Assembly: GCA_045630265.1 (NCBI GenBank)
Contig: JAZQSV010000057.1
Span: 1-39,781 of the forward strand
DNA length: 39,781 bases
Source of the DNA: UMGS1279 sp045630265
Lineage (GTDB): Bacteria; Bacillota; Clostridia; Oscillospirales; Acutalibacteraceae
Direction of reading: 5' to 3'
The notes beneath the pieces were generated by a model. That model saw only the letters and a list, made by a program, of their open reading frames with translations. It did not search any database and was not told where the DNA came from. Below are positions 32,371-39,781 of this stretch, one piece after another (position 1 is the first letter of the stretch; each line of letters begins with the position of its first letter). The position numbers and the translations under genes are program-made.

Positions 32371-33072
32371 TTACTCCTTAACCTCGGCCTCTGCTTTTGC
32401 CGCTTTTTTAAACCTGATAAACGAATGAACAAGTGTTATTGCGCCGCTTACAAGCATTAACATTCCTACACTTCCAATAAGAGAGGGAACGAAAATAAAT
32501 AGCAGCGACATAACAATGAGCGGTATAGCAACAAGTTTTTTGCCCTTTCTGAAATACCTTGTAGCCATTGCGCCGAAAAGTGCGGGTACAACGTTTGCAA
32601 AGGCGGGCTGCAGTACTTCGGCCTCCAACACAGGGGTAAGCGGAATAATAAGTGCAACACCAAGCGCAATTACAAGGGTAGTAACCAAAGAAGAGGTGGC
32701 TACAGATAGGGTTGACACAATTTCGTTTTCGGTTGTGCCGCTCTTAGTACCTGCTATATCCTTAGCATTTATAGCACAAGGAATTTTCATATTTATAAGA
32801 TTGCCTGTAACGAATGCGAGATAGCCGCCACCTGCGCCAAGCATAGGTGTATAAATTAAAAATTCCACTATACAGCTAGGTATGTAGATAATTGCAATTT
32901 GAGCAAGGCCTTTAAAAAATGCAGGGAAATTTGGCATTGCATCCAAAACAAAGCCCATTAAAAAAGGTGCGGCTACTATGGCTAAAACTGCAATGGAAAG
33001 AAAAATTTTGCCTAAAATATGTGTGTTTTTATTATAGCTTTCAAGAAAATCTTTTCTTTTAGTATCATTCAT
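32371..33072 (-). CDS. Polytopic membrane protein, unknown function
   Basis: The 233-residue product has about six hydrophobic segments (near 20-42, 50-75, 80-95, 135-155, 175-190 and 195-220), a small polar loop with TKSGTTENEIVSTLS (about 109-123) and a basic/acidic C-terminal tail. I do not recognise a named family from the sequence. It sits between the DUF5058-type gene (17 bases upstream) and the M20 peptidase (three bases downstream) and has a strong AAAGGGAGG site, so the three genes should be co-expressed. It may form a two-subunit transporter or channel with the DUF5058 protein. Confidence 0.75.
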   Translation of the reverse strand: MNDTKRKDFLESYNKNTHILGKIFLSIAVLAIVAAPFLMGFVLDAMPNFPAFFKGLAQIAIIYIPSCIVEFLIYTPMLGAGGGYLAFVTGNLINMKIPCAINAKDIAGTKSGTTENEIVSTLSVATSSLVTTLVIALGVALIIPLTPVLEAEVLQPAFANVVPALFGAMATRYFRKGKKLVAIPLIVMSLLFIFVPSLIGSVGMLMLVSGAITLVHSFIRFKKAAKAEAEVKE

Positions 33073-33089
33073 TCTAGTAGACCTCCCTT

Positions 33090-33839
33090 TTAAAATATAA
33101 TGTTTGTGGCAACTGCCGCCGCCATACCCACAAGCATGCTGCCGGCAATGGAGAAGTTTTCAAGCCACTGTGCATTTTTCTTTTCAGAGAAATAGTTAAA
33201 CACCATCATAGCAATAGCGGCAAATGCAAAGGTAACAAGTTGTAAATACTGACCCGTATATGTAAACTTGCCGCCGGCAAACTGAATGGCCTGTCCTATA
33301 TAGCTTCCTGTATATGCAGTGATAAGACCTATAAACATAGCTACCATTGCATCATCCCCAAAGCTTTTGCCGCCTGACTTTTTGTTTGGATTTGTCTGTA
33401 GTTTTTTGCAATACATCTTGCCGAAAAGAAGCATACAAACAACACCCCAAATAATTCCTACCGACATAAGCAGCGCTATGGTTACAAATGCTTCATTAGT
33501 AATTTTATCGGCAAGGCCGTTTGCGAGCCCTATACTTCTTGCCGCTATATCGGCAACGCTTGTTTCATAGTGAAGAGCACCGACAACCGAAAGACGAAGC
33601 CACGGAAGCGGCAAACCAAGTGAGCCCGAAAGCGCTATAACACCAAGCAAAATACTAATGCTTGGAAGGAGCGTGAAGGTGGCGCTGGAAGTAATGGTTT
33701 TTTTAAGTTTTGCCTTATCCATACCTATTTTAATGCCCGCCTTATATGCCCTTATTAAAAATATAAGACTATAAATTGCAATAAATAAAATTATTGCCCC
33801 GCTTATTAAATAGAGTAGCGGATTATTAAAGTCGCCCAT
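33090..33839 (-). CDS. DUF5058-type membrane protein
   Basis: The 249-residue protein has an N-terminal helix, a polar IGMDKAKLKKTITSSATFT segment, the LPLPWLRLSVVGALHYE motif, and about six hydrophobic segments in total. It resembles the DUF5058 membrane family from memory of the conserved PWLRLSV stretch. No biochemical role is known for that family. It is first in a three-gene unit with a second membrane protein and an M20 peptidase, with a promoter and an inverted repeat upstream, which suggests uptake or export linked to hydrolysis. Confidence 0.7.
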   Translation of the reverse strand: MGDFNNPLLYLISGAIILFIAIYSLIFLIRAYKAGIKIGMDKAKLKKTITSSATFTLLPSISILLGVIALSGSLGLPLPWLRLSVVGALHYETSVADIAARSIGLANGLADKITNEAFVTIALLMSVGIIWGVVCMLLFGKMYCKKLQTNPNKKSGGKSFGDDAMVAMFIGLITAYTGSYIGQAIQFAGGKFTYTGQYLQLVTFAFAAIAMMVFNYFSEKKNAQWLENFSIAGSMLVGMAAAVATNIIF

Positions 33840-33871
33840 AAAAACACCCTTTTCTATTTTTTTATAAGCAT

Positions 33872-33900
33872 ATTATAAAGTAAATTGCTCCAAAAAGCAA
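33872..33900 (-). promoter_or_regulatory. Promoter with inverted repeat before the DUF5058-M20 unit
   Basis: On the minus strand TTGCTT (33895-33900), 17 bases, then TATAAT (33872-33877). The TTGCT...AGCAA inverted repeat at 33885-33900 covers the -35 and could be an operator. The promoter diverges from the one at 33919-33947. Confidence 0.6.
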
Positions 33901-33918
33901 CTAAGCGGCCCCTATTTA

Positions 33919-33947
33919 TTGAAAAAACAGTGTTTTTGTGTTAAAAT
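33919..33947 (+). promoter_or_regulatory. Sigma-A promoter of the beta-CASP hydrolase gene
   Basis: TTGAAA (33919-33924), 17 bases, then TAAAAT (33942-33947) lies 53 bases before the start and matches the consensus well. Confidence 0.7.
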
Positions 33948-34000
33948 ATAATACATAGATTAAAACTATCAACCAACATATTTAGTAAAGGGGTAGCATT

Positions 34001-35599
34001 ATGAAACTAACATTTTTAGGTGCCGCACACGAGGTTACAGGCTCCTGCACACTTCTTACAGCAAACGGCAAAAATATTCTTATAGACTGTGGTATGGAGC
34101 AGGGCGCCGATATATACGAAAACTGCGAGCTACCTATATCCCCTATAGATATTGATGCTATTTTGCTTACCCACGCCCACATTGACCATTCGGGCAAAAT
34201 CCCCGCCATGGTAAATAAGGGATATAAGGGAAATATTTATTCCACCGAGGCCACCTATAAGCTTTGCGAAATTATGCTTCGCGATTCGGCGCACATTCAG
34301 GAATTTGAAGCCGAATGGCGTAACCGCAAAGCCAAGCGTTCAGGCGGTGATGAATATATTCCGCTATATACCATGGCAGATACCGAAAATGCACTTAAGC
34401 TCTTCCGCTATACCTCCTATAAAAATGAGCAGGAAATTTTTCCCGGAATTAAAATTACCTTTTCTGATGCGGGACATCTTTTAGGCTCTTCTTCAATTCG
34501 AATTACCGTTACCGAGGACGGCGTTACAAAAACCCTGCTTTTCTCGGGCGATTTAGGTAATATAAACCGTCCCCTTATCCGCGACCCCGAAATGCCACCG
34601 GCGGCCGACTACGTTATAATAGAATCTACCTATGGCGACCGACTTCACGGCGAGCGCCCCAACTATATTGCACAGCTAACAAACGTTTTACAAACGACCT
34701 TTGATAAGGGTGGAAACGTTGTTATCCCCTCCTTTGCTATTGGTAGAACGCAGGAACTGCTGTATCTTATTAGAATAATCAAGGAGCAAGGGCTCATAAA
34801 GGGGCACGATGGCTTCCCTGTTTACGTTGACAGTCCATTGGCGGTGCAGGCCACCAATATTTACTCCTCCGGCCTTACCGAATATTATGACACCGAAACA
34901 CTGGAACTGCTGGATAAAGGCATTAACCCCATCACCTTTGAGGGGCTTCGCCTATCTGTTACTGCAGATGACTCTAAGCTTATAAACGAAGACCCTTCTC
35001 CTAAGGTTATTCTTTCAGCTTCAGGAATGTGTGAGGCAGGTCGTATTAGGCACCACCTAAAGCACAACCTATGGAAATCGGCCTCGACCATACTTTTTGT
35101 TGGCTACCAGTCGGAGGGCACCGTAGGCAGAAAGCTTTTAGACGGTGCCACCTCGGTAAAGCTGTTTGGTGAGGAAATTGCAATACACGCTAATATCCAA
35201 ACTATAGATGGTATTAGCGGTCACGCCGACAAGGATATGCTTATAAACTGGCTATACCATCTTGAAAAAGTACCCGAAAGAGTCTTTGTAAACCACGGAA
35301 ACGATACGGTTTGTGATAGCTTTGCAGAAACGGTGGAAAATATGCTTCAGCTTACTGCCACCGCGCCCTACAGTGGTGATGCCTTCGACCTTGCTTTAAA
35401 TGAGTGCATAGAAAAAGGTGCAATACGCAAAATAGAAAAGGCAAACTCTGCAAGAATTCGCGCGAATGACCTTTACGAAAAGCTACTCTTTGCAGGCAAA
35501 AGACTGCTTAAGGTTATTGAGGGTCTTAAAAACAGTTCAAATAAGGAAATCGCACGTCTTACCGACCAGATAAACTCACTTTGTGATAAATATAAATAG
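34001..35599 (+). CDS. MBL-fold beta-CASP metallo-hydrolase (RNase-like)
   Basis: The 532-residue cytoplasmic protein has the metallo-beta-lactamase zinc motif THAHIDHSG (H58, H60, D62, H63), further ligands in DAGHLLGS and FSGDLG, a beta-CASP insert (IESTYGDRLH, PSFAIGRTQELL, YVDSPLAVQAT) and the C-terminal RMBL-type GISGHADKDML and FVNHGN segments. This is the CPSF73/Ysh1-like group that cleaves RNA in bacteria and archaea. A helical extension of about 80 residues follows. It has its own promoter and terminator and AAAGGGG upstream. RNA as substrate is inferred from the family. Confidence 0.9.
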   Translation: MKLTFLGAAHEVTGSCTLLTANGKNILIDCGMEQGADIYENCELPISPIDIDAILLTHAHIDHSGKIPAMVNKGYKGNIYSTEATYKLCEIMLRDSAHIQEFEAEWRNRKAKRSGGDEYIPLYTMADTENALKLFRYTSYKNEQEIFPGIKITFSDAGHLLGSSSIRITVTEDGVTKTLLFSGDLGNINRPLIRDPEMPPAADYVIIESTYGDRLHGERPNYIAQLTNVLQTTFDKGGNVVIPSFAIGRTQELLYLIRIIKEQGLIKGHDGFPVYVDSPLAVQATNIYSSGLTEYYDTETLELLDKGINPITFEGLRLSVTADDSKLINEDPSPKVILSASGMCEAGRIRHHLKHNLWKSASTILFVGYQSEGTVGRKLLDGATSVKLFGEEIAIHANIQTIDGISGHADKDMLINWLYHLEKVPERVFVNHGNDTVCDSFAETVENMLQLTATAPYSGDAFDLALNECIEKGAIRKIEKANSARIRANDLYEKLLFAGKRLLKVIEGLKNSSNKEIARLTDQINSLCDKYK

Positions 35600-35618
35600 G
35601 AAAATATTTATGGAATTT

Positions 35619-35656
35619 AAAAATGCGATGCTCAAATTTTGAGCATCGCATTTTTT
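35619..35656. terminator. Bidirectional terminator between the hydrolase and antiporter genes
   Basis: A long stem (core ATGCGATGCTCAAA with TTTGAGCATCGCAT) flanked by A and T tracts lies between the convergent stops at 35599 and 35672. Confidence 0.92.
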
Positions 35657-35671
35657 ATTAACAAACATTTA

Positions 35672-36964
35672 TCAGTGTCTAATCTCGGTAGCGCCTTTAA
35701 TTCTAGCGCTGGTTTTACCCTCTGTTTTTATATCGCCCGCTTTTGTAAGGGCAACCTTAGTAAGGTATGGACCGACAAGTTCATAAACCAGTACGGCAAA
35801 AAGTGTAATACTTTGAACAAGCACACCAATTTCGCCGCCAAATGTAAGGGCCTGATTTGCCATACCAAGAGCAACACCGGCCTGCGGCAGGAGTGTAATA
35901 CCTAAATATTTTACTATATTTTCATCGCACCCTACACCCTTAGCGCTAATACGGGCACCGAAATATTTACCAAGTGAACGGAAAACAATGTAAGCCATAC
36001 CAATTACAACGTATATCCAATTGGCAAAAACAGAAAGATCAAGCTCCGCACCGCTTATAACAAAGAAAAGCACCAAAATAGGAACTGTCCAGCGGTCTGC
36101 CCTTTCCATAAGCTCTTCGGAAAAATCACATATATTGCAAAAAATTGTACCAAGCATCATACAGGCTAGCAAACTCGAAAATGCTATATGTATGGGGCCT
36201 ATTTGAAATTTCAGCGAGGATATTGCTACGGTTAACATAACAAAGGTTACCGAAATAGCCATACGCTTGGACCTTGAATGGAAAAACTGTTCGCAAAGGG
36301 TGAAAAGAAGCCCCATAACTGCGCCAAGACCTAGTGAAAGTACTACTTCTAAAATAGGATTAACTATCATAGAAACAATATCTATTGCCCCTTCGTTTAT
36401 AGCACCTGCAATACCAAAAGATATAGCAAATACAACAAGACCTACCGCATCATCAAGCGCTACAACCGGTAGCAAAATATCGGTAACCGGGCCCTTTGCT
36501 TTATACTGCCTTACAACCATAAGTGTCGCCGCAGGAGCGGTTGCGGTTGCCACAGCACCAAGTAAAATTGCTGCCGGCAAAGGAAGATAACCGTCCGGCA
36601 AAATAAAAGAAATGCCAATAAGCGCCGCATCTACAATTAGTGTTGTAAATATTGCCTGAAAAACACCAATTATAGTAGCCTGCCGTCCTATTTTTTTAAG
36701 CTGTGCAAGGCGGAATTCATTTCCAATGGCAAAGGCGATAAAACCAAGCGCTAAATCGCAAAGTATTTTATAATGCTCGGGCGAATTGGCCTCACCGCTA
36801 AATCCAATACCTATTCTTCCAAGCATAAATGGCCCTATAAGCACACCCGCTACAAGATAAGCGGTTACTGCAGGCAAACCCACTTTTTTGGCAAGTCTGG
36901 AAAGCAGAAGCCCCGAAAGCAGGGCTATTGACAAGGTTATTAATATTCTAGTTGTTTCGTACAT
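35672..36964 (-). CDS. CPA2-type cation:proton antiporter
   Basis: The 430-residue membrane protein has about twelve hydrophobic helices in the cation:proton antiporter pattern. The crossed-helix core motifs are visible: TAYLVAGVLIGPFML near the N terminus, ATATAPAATLMVV, and VALDDAVGLVVFAI, where the Asp pair fits proton/cation exchange. The final part shows IGVLVQSITLFAVLVYELVGP. There is no C-terminal TrkA-N domain, so it is the short form. The transported ion (Na+ or K+) cannot be told. It has its own promoter and AAGGGAAG site. Confidence 0.9.
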   Translation of the reverse strand: MYETTRILITLSIALLSGLLLSRLAKKVGLPAVTAYLVAGVLIGPFMLGRIGIGFSGEANSPEHYKILCDLALGFIAFAIGNEFRLAQLKKIGRQATIIGVFQAIFTTLIVDAALIGISFILPDGYLPLPAAILLGAVATATAPAATLMVVRQYKAKGPVTDILLPVVALDDAVGLVVFAISFGIAGAINEGAIDIVSMIVNPILEVVLSLGLGAVMGLLFTLCEQFFHSRSKRMAISVTFVMLTVAISSLKFQIGPIHIAFSSLLACMMLGTIFCNICDFSEELMERADRWTVPILVLFFVISGAELDLSVFANWIYVVIGMAYIVFRSLGKYFGARISAKGVGCDENIVKYLGITLLPQAGVALGMANQALTFGGEIGVLVQSITLFAVLVYELVGPYLTKVALTKAGDIKTEGKTSARIKGATEIRH

Positions 36965-37006
36965 TTTAATTCGCTTCCCTTATGTGGTTTCAAAAAATCG
37001 TTTCAC

Positions 37007-37035
37007 ATTATAGCACATTACTTTTAAAACTTCAA
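37007..37035 (-). promoter_or_regulatory. Sigma-A promoter of the antiporter gene
   Basis: On the minus strand TTGAAG (37030-37035), 17 bases, then TATAAT (37007-37012) with extended TG. The -35 overlaps the stop codon of the upstream YwaF-like gene. Confidence 0.75.
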
Positions 37036-37832
37036 TAGCAAAATTGCACATTTTTGTTTTTAAAATAAAAAGGCAAATAAGGCAAAGTATGTATTATAAG
37101 GTATATAAAATAAACCAGTACCACTCCCAAAAGGTCAGGGGTTGCGGCTCCTATTGGCGCGAAGAAAAAGGAACTTAGTTTAAAAAACATATAATCCGAA
37201 TTTAAGGGCGAAAAGTTAACTATATTTGCCACAACCGACACCGCCAGTGTAGGTACCATAGGCAATAATAATTCTATTGGCTTTATGGCCATTTTATACG
37301 AATGTAACCCCGAACGAAGTATAACCAAAGCGCAAAAAACTATTGAAGCATGGTAAAAAAGAGTGTGAAATCCCGCAAAGGAAATTGCCGAATAATTGTT
37401 AAGCACGTTAGCGGGATAGAAAAAGTTGATACTGCCGCCCAAAAGTCCCAGAGTACATATATAGCCACAGCCCATATATCTTAGGGTTTTACCTCCCCAT
37501 ATAACAAGAGGCAAGGCATACATAAATATGCTGCAGGGATATAGCGGCAAAATTCCGCTTGCCTCAAATTTCACTGCCCTCCCCGAAAATGTTTCCCAAA
37601 GTATTTTTGTAGGTTCTAAAATGATAAGAATAAGCCAAAGTATAAAAAGCATTTTTTTAATTGTCTTTTCGTTTTTCTTAGAAAAATACAGTCCTAAGAC
37701 AATTACTAAACTAAAATAAAAAGCCGCCACCGCAAAATGAAGCGGGGTAAAAATTGTACCCATAAGCTTGTCTGCAGGCGGCAAAAAATCCTTATGGGTA
37801 AAGAACAATCTAAAAAGTTCTAAAATATTCAT
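37032..37832 (-). CDS. YwaF-like (TIGR02206-type) integral membrane protein
   Basis: The 266-residue product has about seven membrane helices and the pattern of the YwaF/TIGR02206 family, with FTPLHF near the first helix, LPLYPCSIFMYALPL, YPANVLNNYSAISFAGFHTLFYH and a Pro-rich C-terminal helix. The role of the family is not established. The start was set at ATG 37832, behind AAGGGGA; an ATG at 37856 overlaps that region and gives an atypical head. It has a promoter of its own at 37864-37892. Confidence 0.8.
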   Translation of the reverse strand: MNILELFRLFFTHKDFLPPADKLMGTIFTPLHFAVAAFYFSLVIVLGLYFSKKNEKTIKKMLFILWLILIILEPTKILWETFSGRAVKFEASGILPLYPCSIFMYALPLVIWGGKTLRYMGCGYICTLGLLGGSINFFYPANVLNNYSAISFAGFHTLFYHASIVFCALVILRSGLHSYKMAIKPIELLLPMVPTLAVSVVANIVNFSPLNSDYMFFKLSSFFFAPIGAATPDLLGVVLVYFIYLIIHTLPYLPFYFKNKNVQFCY

Positions 37833-37863
37833 TTTATATTCCCCTTGTTCTAACATTTTCTAA

Positions 37864-37892
37864 ATTATATCACAAAATTTGACAATAAACAA
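37864..37892 (-). promoter_or_regulatory. Promoter of the YwaF-like gene
   Basis: A perfect TATAAT (37864-37869) with extended TG lies 17 bases after TTGTTT (37887-37892) on the minus strand. The -35 is poor, but the extended -10 compensates. Confidence 0.6.
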
Positions 37893-37930
37893 CAAAAGAA
37901 AAAATCCCCCGTTTCTCAGACGAAGGATTT
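37893..37930 (-). terminator. Terminator of the patatin-like gene
   Basis: Arms 37903-37912 and 37920-37929 pair on the minus strand with two G-U pairs (they become A-C on plus) around a 7-base loop, followed by T6 and a further T4. It starts two bases after the gene. Confidence 0.85.
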
Positions 37931-37931
37931 A

Positions 37932-38792
37932 TTATTTTACCTTTTTGCGTTTTGTGAGTACACCCGAATAATTTTTAACGGCCGCATTTATGCCGTTAAG
38001 CACCACGTCAACGGTAAGGCGCTTTTTGTACTTCCTATGGTCATCAAACTGAGCTACAGCATCGACCCACTCACTTTCGTCCTTGCCGTCAAAAAGCTTG
38101 TCGAGTACCCTATTTGTATATTCATAGCCGTATGAACACTGTCTATCGTAAGAGCCAATTTCTTGGGTTAGTGTTTCAAGACGTCCTGCATTAGGAAAAT
38201 CATTAAGCTTTACTATCTTTCGGTCAAACTCCTCCGACTCAAAAACATAGCTTTCATTATCGAAATATACACAGAAAATTATATCCAAATCCTTATCAAC
38301 CAGTGGATAAACGGGAATATTATCCAAAAATGCACCATCGAGCTTGCGCTCATCATCAATTACTACTCCTCTACTAAAAAAAGGAATGGAAATGGCCGCA
38401 CGCGCGTACTGTAAAAGGTGCTCGCCCGAAAGGGTGTGAAAGGGCATATATTCTACCTTACCCTTGGTAAAGTTCCAAATGCTGACATAGTGCTCCATAA
38501 GTGGTTTTTTGCCGTCGCCAAGTATATCGGCAATCGCCTTAACCGCCGCATCATTAGTGGAAATGGCAAGCATTTGGCGGCCAAATTCACCACTGTCAAG
38601 TCTGCGGTAGCCAAGCTCCAATTCATCAACGCGGCCAAGCGCAAAGGGGTGCCCTACAACTGAGCCCATAGATGCCGAACTGATAGCGCGAATAGAATCC
38701 GTGCCAAAAAACTCGAAAAGTGCCTTCATACAGCCAATTTCATAGGCGCCCTTACCTGCACAACCGGATAATACTATACCTATTTTCAGCAC
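37932..38792 (-). CDS. Patatin-like phospholipase
   Basis: The 286-residue protein has the patatin fold signatures: the oxyanion-hole loop near the start (LSGCAGKGAYEIG, 8-20), a nucleophile elbow SASMG (39-43, probable Ser41) and the catalytic-dyad DGA (152-154) in LDGAFLDNIPV. The usual GxSxG is changed to SxSxG at its first glycine. There is no signal peptide, so a cytoplasmic lipid or acyl hydrolase is likely. The start was set at GTG 38792 behind GGGGGAG, which gives MLKIGIVLSG; a longer ATG start at 38822 adds an atypical head. Confidence 0.87.
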   Translation of the reverse strand: MLKIGIVLSGCAGKGAYEIGCMKALFEFFGTDSIRAISSASMGSVVGHPFALGRVDELELGYRRLDSGEFGRQMLAISTNDAAVKAIADILGDGKKPLMEHYVSIWNFTKGKVEYMPFHTLSGEHLLQYARAAISIPFFSRGVVIDDERKLDGAFLDNIPVYPLVDKDLDIIFCVYFDNESYVFESEEFDRKIVKLNDFPNAGRLETLTQEIGSYDRQCSYGYEYTNRVLDKLFDGKDESEWVDAVAQFDDHRKYKKRLTVDVVLNGINAAVKNYSGVLTKRKKVK

Positions 38793-38838
38793 CCTACTCT
38801 CCCCCTTTCCGAATTTTTCCAACTAGGAATACAAAAAA

Positions 38839-38867
38839 ATTATATCATTATTATCCCCTAATTACAA
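38839..38867 (-). promoter_or_regulatory. Sigma-A promoter of the patatin-like gene
   Basis: On the minus strand TTGTAA (38862-38867), 17 bases, then TATAAT (38839-38844) with extended TG, 47 bases before the GTG start. Confidence 0.75.
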
Positions 38868-38896
38868 CACTATTTTTAAAGGTATCTGAATAATAT

Positions 38897-38924
38897 ACAA
38901 GGGCCTGCTTTCGCGGACCCTTGT
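38897..38924 (-). terminator. GAAA-tetraloop hairpin after the glycosylase gene
   Basis: A 12-base stem with one mismatch and one G-U pair (ACAAGGG/CCCTTGT ends) is closed by a GAAA loop on the minus strand. No clear T tract follows, so it is only a possible terminator. The bases 38925-39015 hold nothing else recognisable. Confidence 0.45.
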
Positions 38925-39015
38925 GTGCTACTTTGAAATATTATTTTTGATTTGACAAAAAGTTATGCTACCCCAACGATATAAAATATGCAACCAATTG
39001 CTTTTATGGAAAAGG

Positions 39016-39510
39016 TTAGCCAAAGCAGTCCGTATACATCCTTATAACCTTCCAAGCATCAACCAGTTTTTGAGTACTCCACCCCGCATTGGCAGGTGAC
39101 GTTGAAGGTAGGTAGATACCCTTTATACCAATGGTGTCTTTAATATATTTGTTATAGTACTTCTCGGCCGTTTTACCGTTTAGGAAAATTTGTTTGATGT
39201 TAGCGCTTTTTAAAATTTCTGTAAGATCATTTACAACAACATTTTTAATTGAATTGTCAGAGCTGCCTGTAATATCACAAGAAGCAATCACATCCCACAA
39301 AGCAATATGCTTTGCGTGGAGTAACTGTTTCTTCTCTTCAATGCTTGTGGGTACATTGGCACCCATAACGGCAGAAATAACCTTCCAAAATCTATTCTGC
39401 GGATGACCGTAAAAAAACATCTGCTCACGCGACTTCACAGACGGAAAACTTCCAAGAATAAGTACCTTTGAATTTTCATCATATAAAGGCGGAAAGGGGT
39501 GCTTAGTCAT
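39016..39510 (-). CDS. DNA-deoxyinosine/uracil-type glycosylase (UDG superfamily)
   Basis: The 164-residue protein has the motif 1 loop LILGSFPS (17-24), the YGHPQNRFW element (34-42) and a motif 2-like loop LPSTSPANAG (134-143), which together match the deoxyinosine (hypoxanthine) DNA glycosylase branch of the uracil-DNA glycosylase superfamily. It would remove deaminated bases to begin base-excision repair. The start was set at ATG 39510: AAAGG is 9 bases away, whereas the ATG at 39519 touches it. It stands alone. Confidence 0.87.
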   Translation of the reverse strand: MTKHPFPPLYDENSKVLILGSFPSVKSREQMFFYGHPQNRFWKVISAVMGANVPTSIEEKKQLLHAKHIALWDVIASCDITGSSDNSIKNVVVNDLTEILKSANIKQIFLNGKTAEKYYNKYIKDTIGIKGIYLPSTSPANAGWSTQKLVDAWKVIRMYTDCFG

Positions 39511-39611
39511 TTTGCTCATCCTTTAATATATATTTTAAAAAATTCCTAATAAATTAAAATTTAAAGGTTTTAAAACTTTATTTGCTTGTTAAAGCTTATA
39601 AGTCCAGATAA

Positions 39612-39740
39612 TTACTTAAAAAGATTTATCTTGCCGAAAAAATTCTCATCAGGGAAATTTGTTTCACGCCACTTTGGGTCATACTTATTATTATATTTTG
39701 AATAACTCCACGATTTTTCGTAATAGGAACCTTTGCTCAT
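39612..39740 (-). CDS. Small aromatic-rich protein, 42 residues
   Basis: A short frame of 42 codons starts at ATG 39740, six bases after GAAAGG, and stops with TAA at 39612. The product begins MSKGSYYEKSWSYSKYNNKY and is rich in Tyr, Lys, Asn, Phe and Trp, with no membrane segment or cysteine. I do not recognise it. The good ribosome binding site and plausible composition support a real gene, but no homologue comparison is possible here. It precedes the glycosylase gene by about 100 bases on the same strand, and its promoter probably lies outside the window. Confidence 0.5.
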   Translation of the reverse strand: MSKGSYYEKSWSYSKYNNKYDPKWRETNFPDENFFGKINLFK

Positions 39741-39781
39741 GTGAAACCTTTCTGCAAAATGATAGTTTGCATAATATAGAA

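Noticed and set aside
1..39781. CRISPR array, prophage, insertion sequence, toxin-antitoxin or defence system
   Set aside because: No spaced repeats, transposase, integrase, restriction or nuclease-helicase gene sets were seen. The gene content is core metabolism and division.

Overview
This window is a stretch of core chromosome from a low-to-moderate GC, Gram-positive, spore-forming member of the Clostridia, probably Oscillospirales-like. The evidence is a Firmicutes-type division and cell-wall (dcw) cluster, a SipL-like spore morphogenesis protein, a PASTA-containing SpoVD-type penicillin-binding protein, an energy-coupling-factor module, strong AGGAGG-type ribosome binding sites and many consensus sigma-A promoters. 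MurE carries the DNPR motif, which predicts meso-diaminopimelate peptidoglycan. No transposase, integrase, tRNA, rRNA or CRISPR array was seen. About ten genes appear to start at GTG or TTG, and several starts were moved to the codon that sits correctly behind its ribosome binding site.

Layout, left to right (almost everything reads on the minus strand). 1-6768: one long unit, read ruvC-ruvA-ruvB-methyltransferase-ecfA1-ecfA2-ecfT-truA-(lysine-rich ORF leaving the window), from a strong promoter at 6740-6768. 6881-9980: aspartate-pathway operon, an HTH/ACT regulator-like protein, homoserine dehydrogenase and aspartokinase, with its own promoter and terminator. 10055-12874: two plus-strand genes, an AI-2E/YtvI-type permease and a SPOCS/LysM SipL-like protein. 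12876-18086: yceD-rpmF-DUF512 radical SAM-der-plsY-gpsA, driven by a perfect consensus promoter and interrupted by a terminator-like hairpin after rpmF.

18197-30788: the dcw cluster, read mraZ-rsmH-ftsL-PBP-murE-mraY-ftsW-murG-murA-divIB-ftsZ. It lacks murC, murD, murF, murB and ftsA and carries murA instead. MraZ-type boxes lie under the mraZ promoter, a hairpin plus promoter separates ftsL from the PBP gene, and ftsZ has its own promoter and terminator. 30824-33900: a three-gene unit of a DUF5058-type membrane protein, a second membrane protein and a membrane-anchored M20 peptidase. 33919-39781: more loosely organised single genes. They are a beta-CASP metallo-hydrolase, a CPA2 antiporter, a YwaF-like membrane protein, a patatin-like lipase, a deoxyinosine/uracil-type DNA glycosylase, and a 42-residue small ORF.

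Most of the window is ordinary housekeeping DNA. I do not see a convincing undescribed defence or mobile system. The best leads are regulatory (the attenuator-like hairpin after rpmF, the HTH-ACT protein with a palindrome on its promoter, the ftsL/PBP hairpin-promoter pair) and one poorly understood operon (DUF5058, membrane protein and M20 peptidase).
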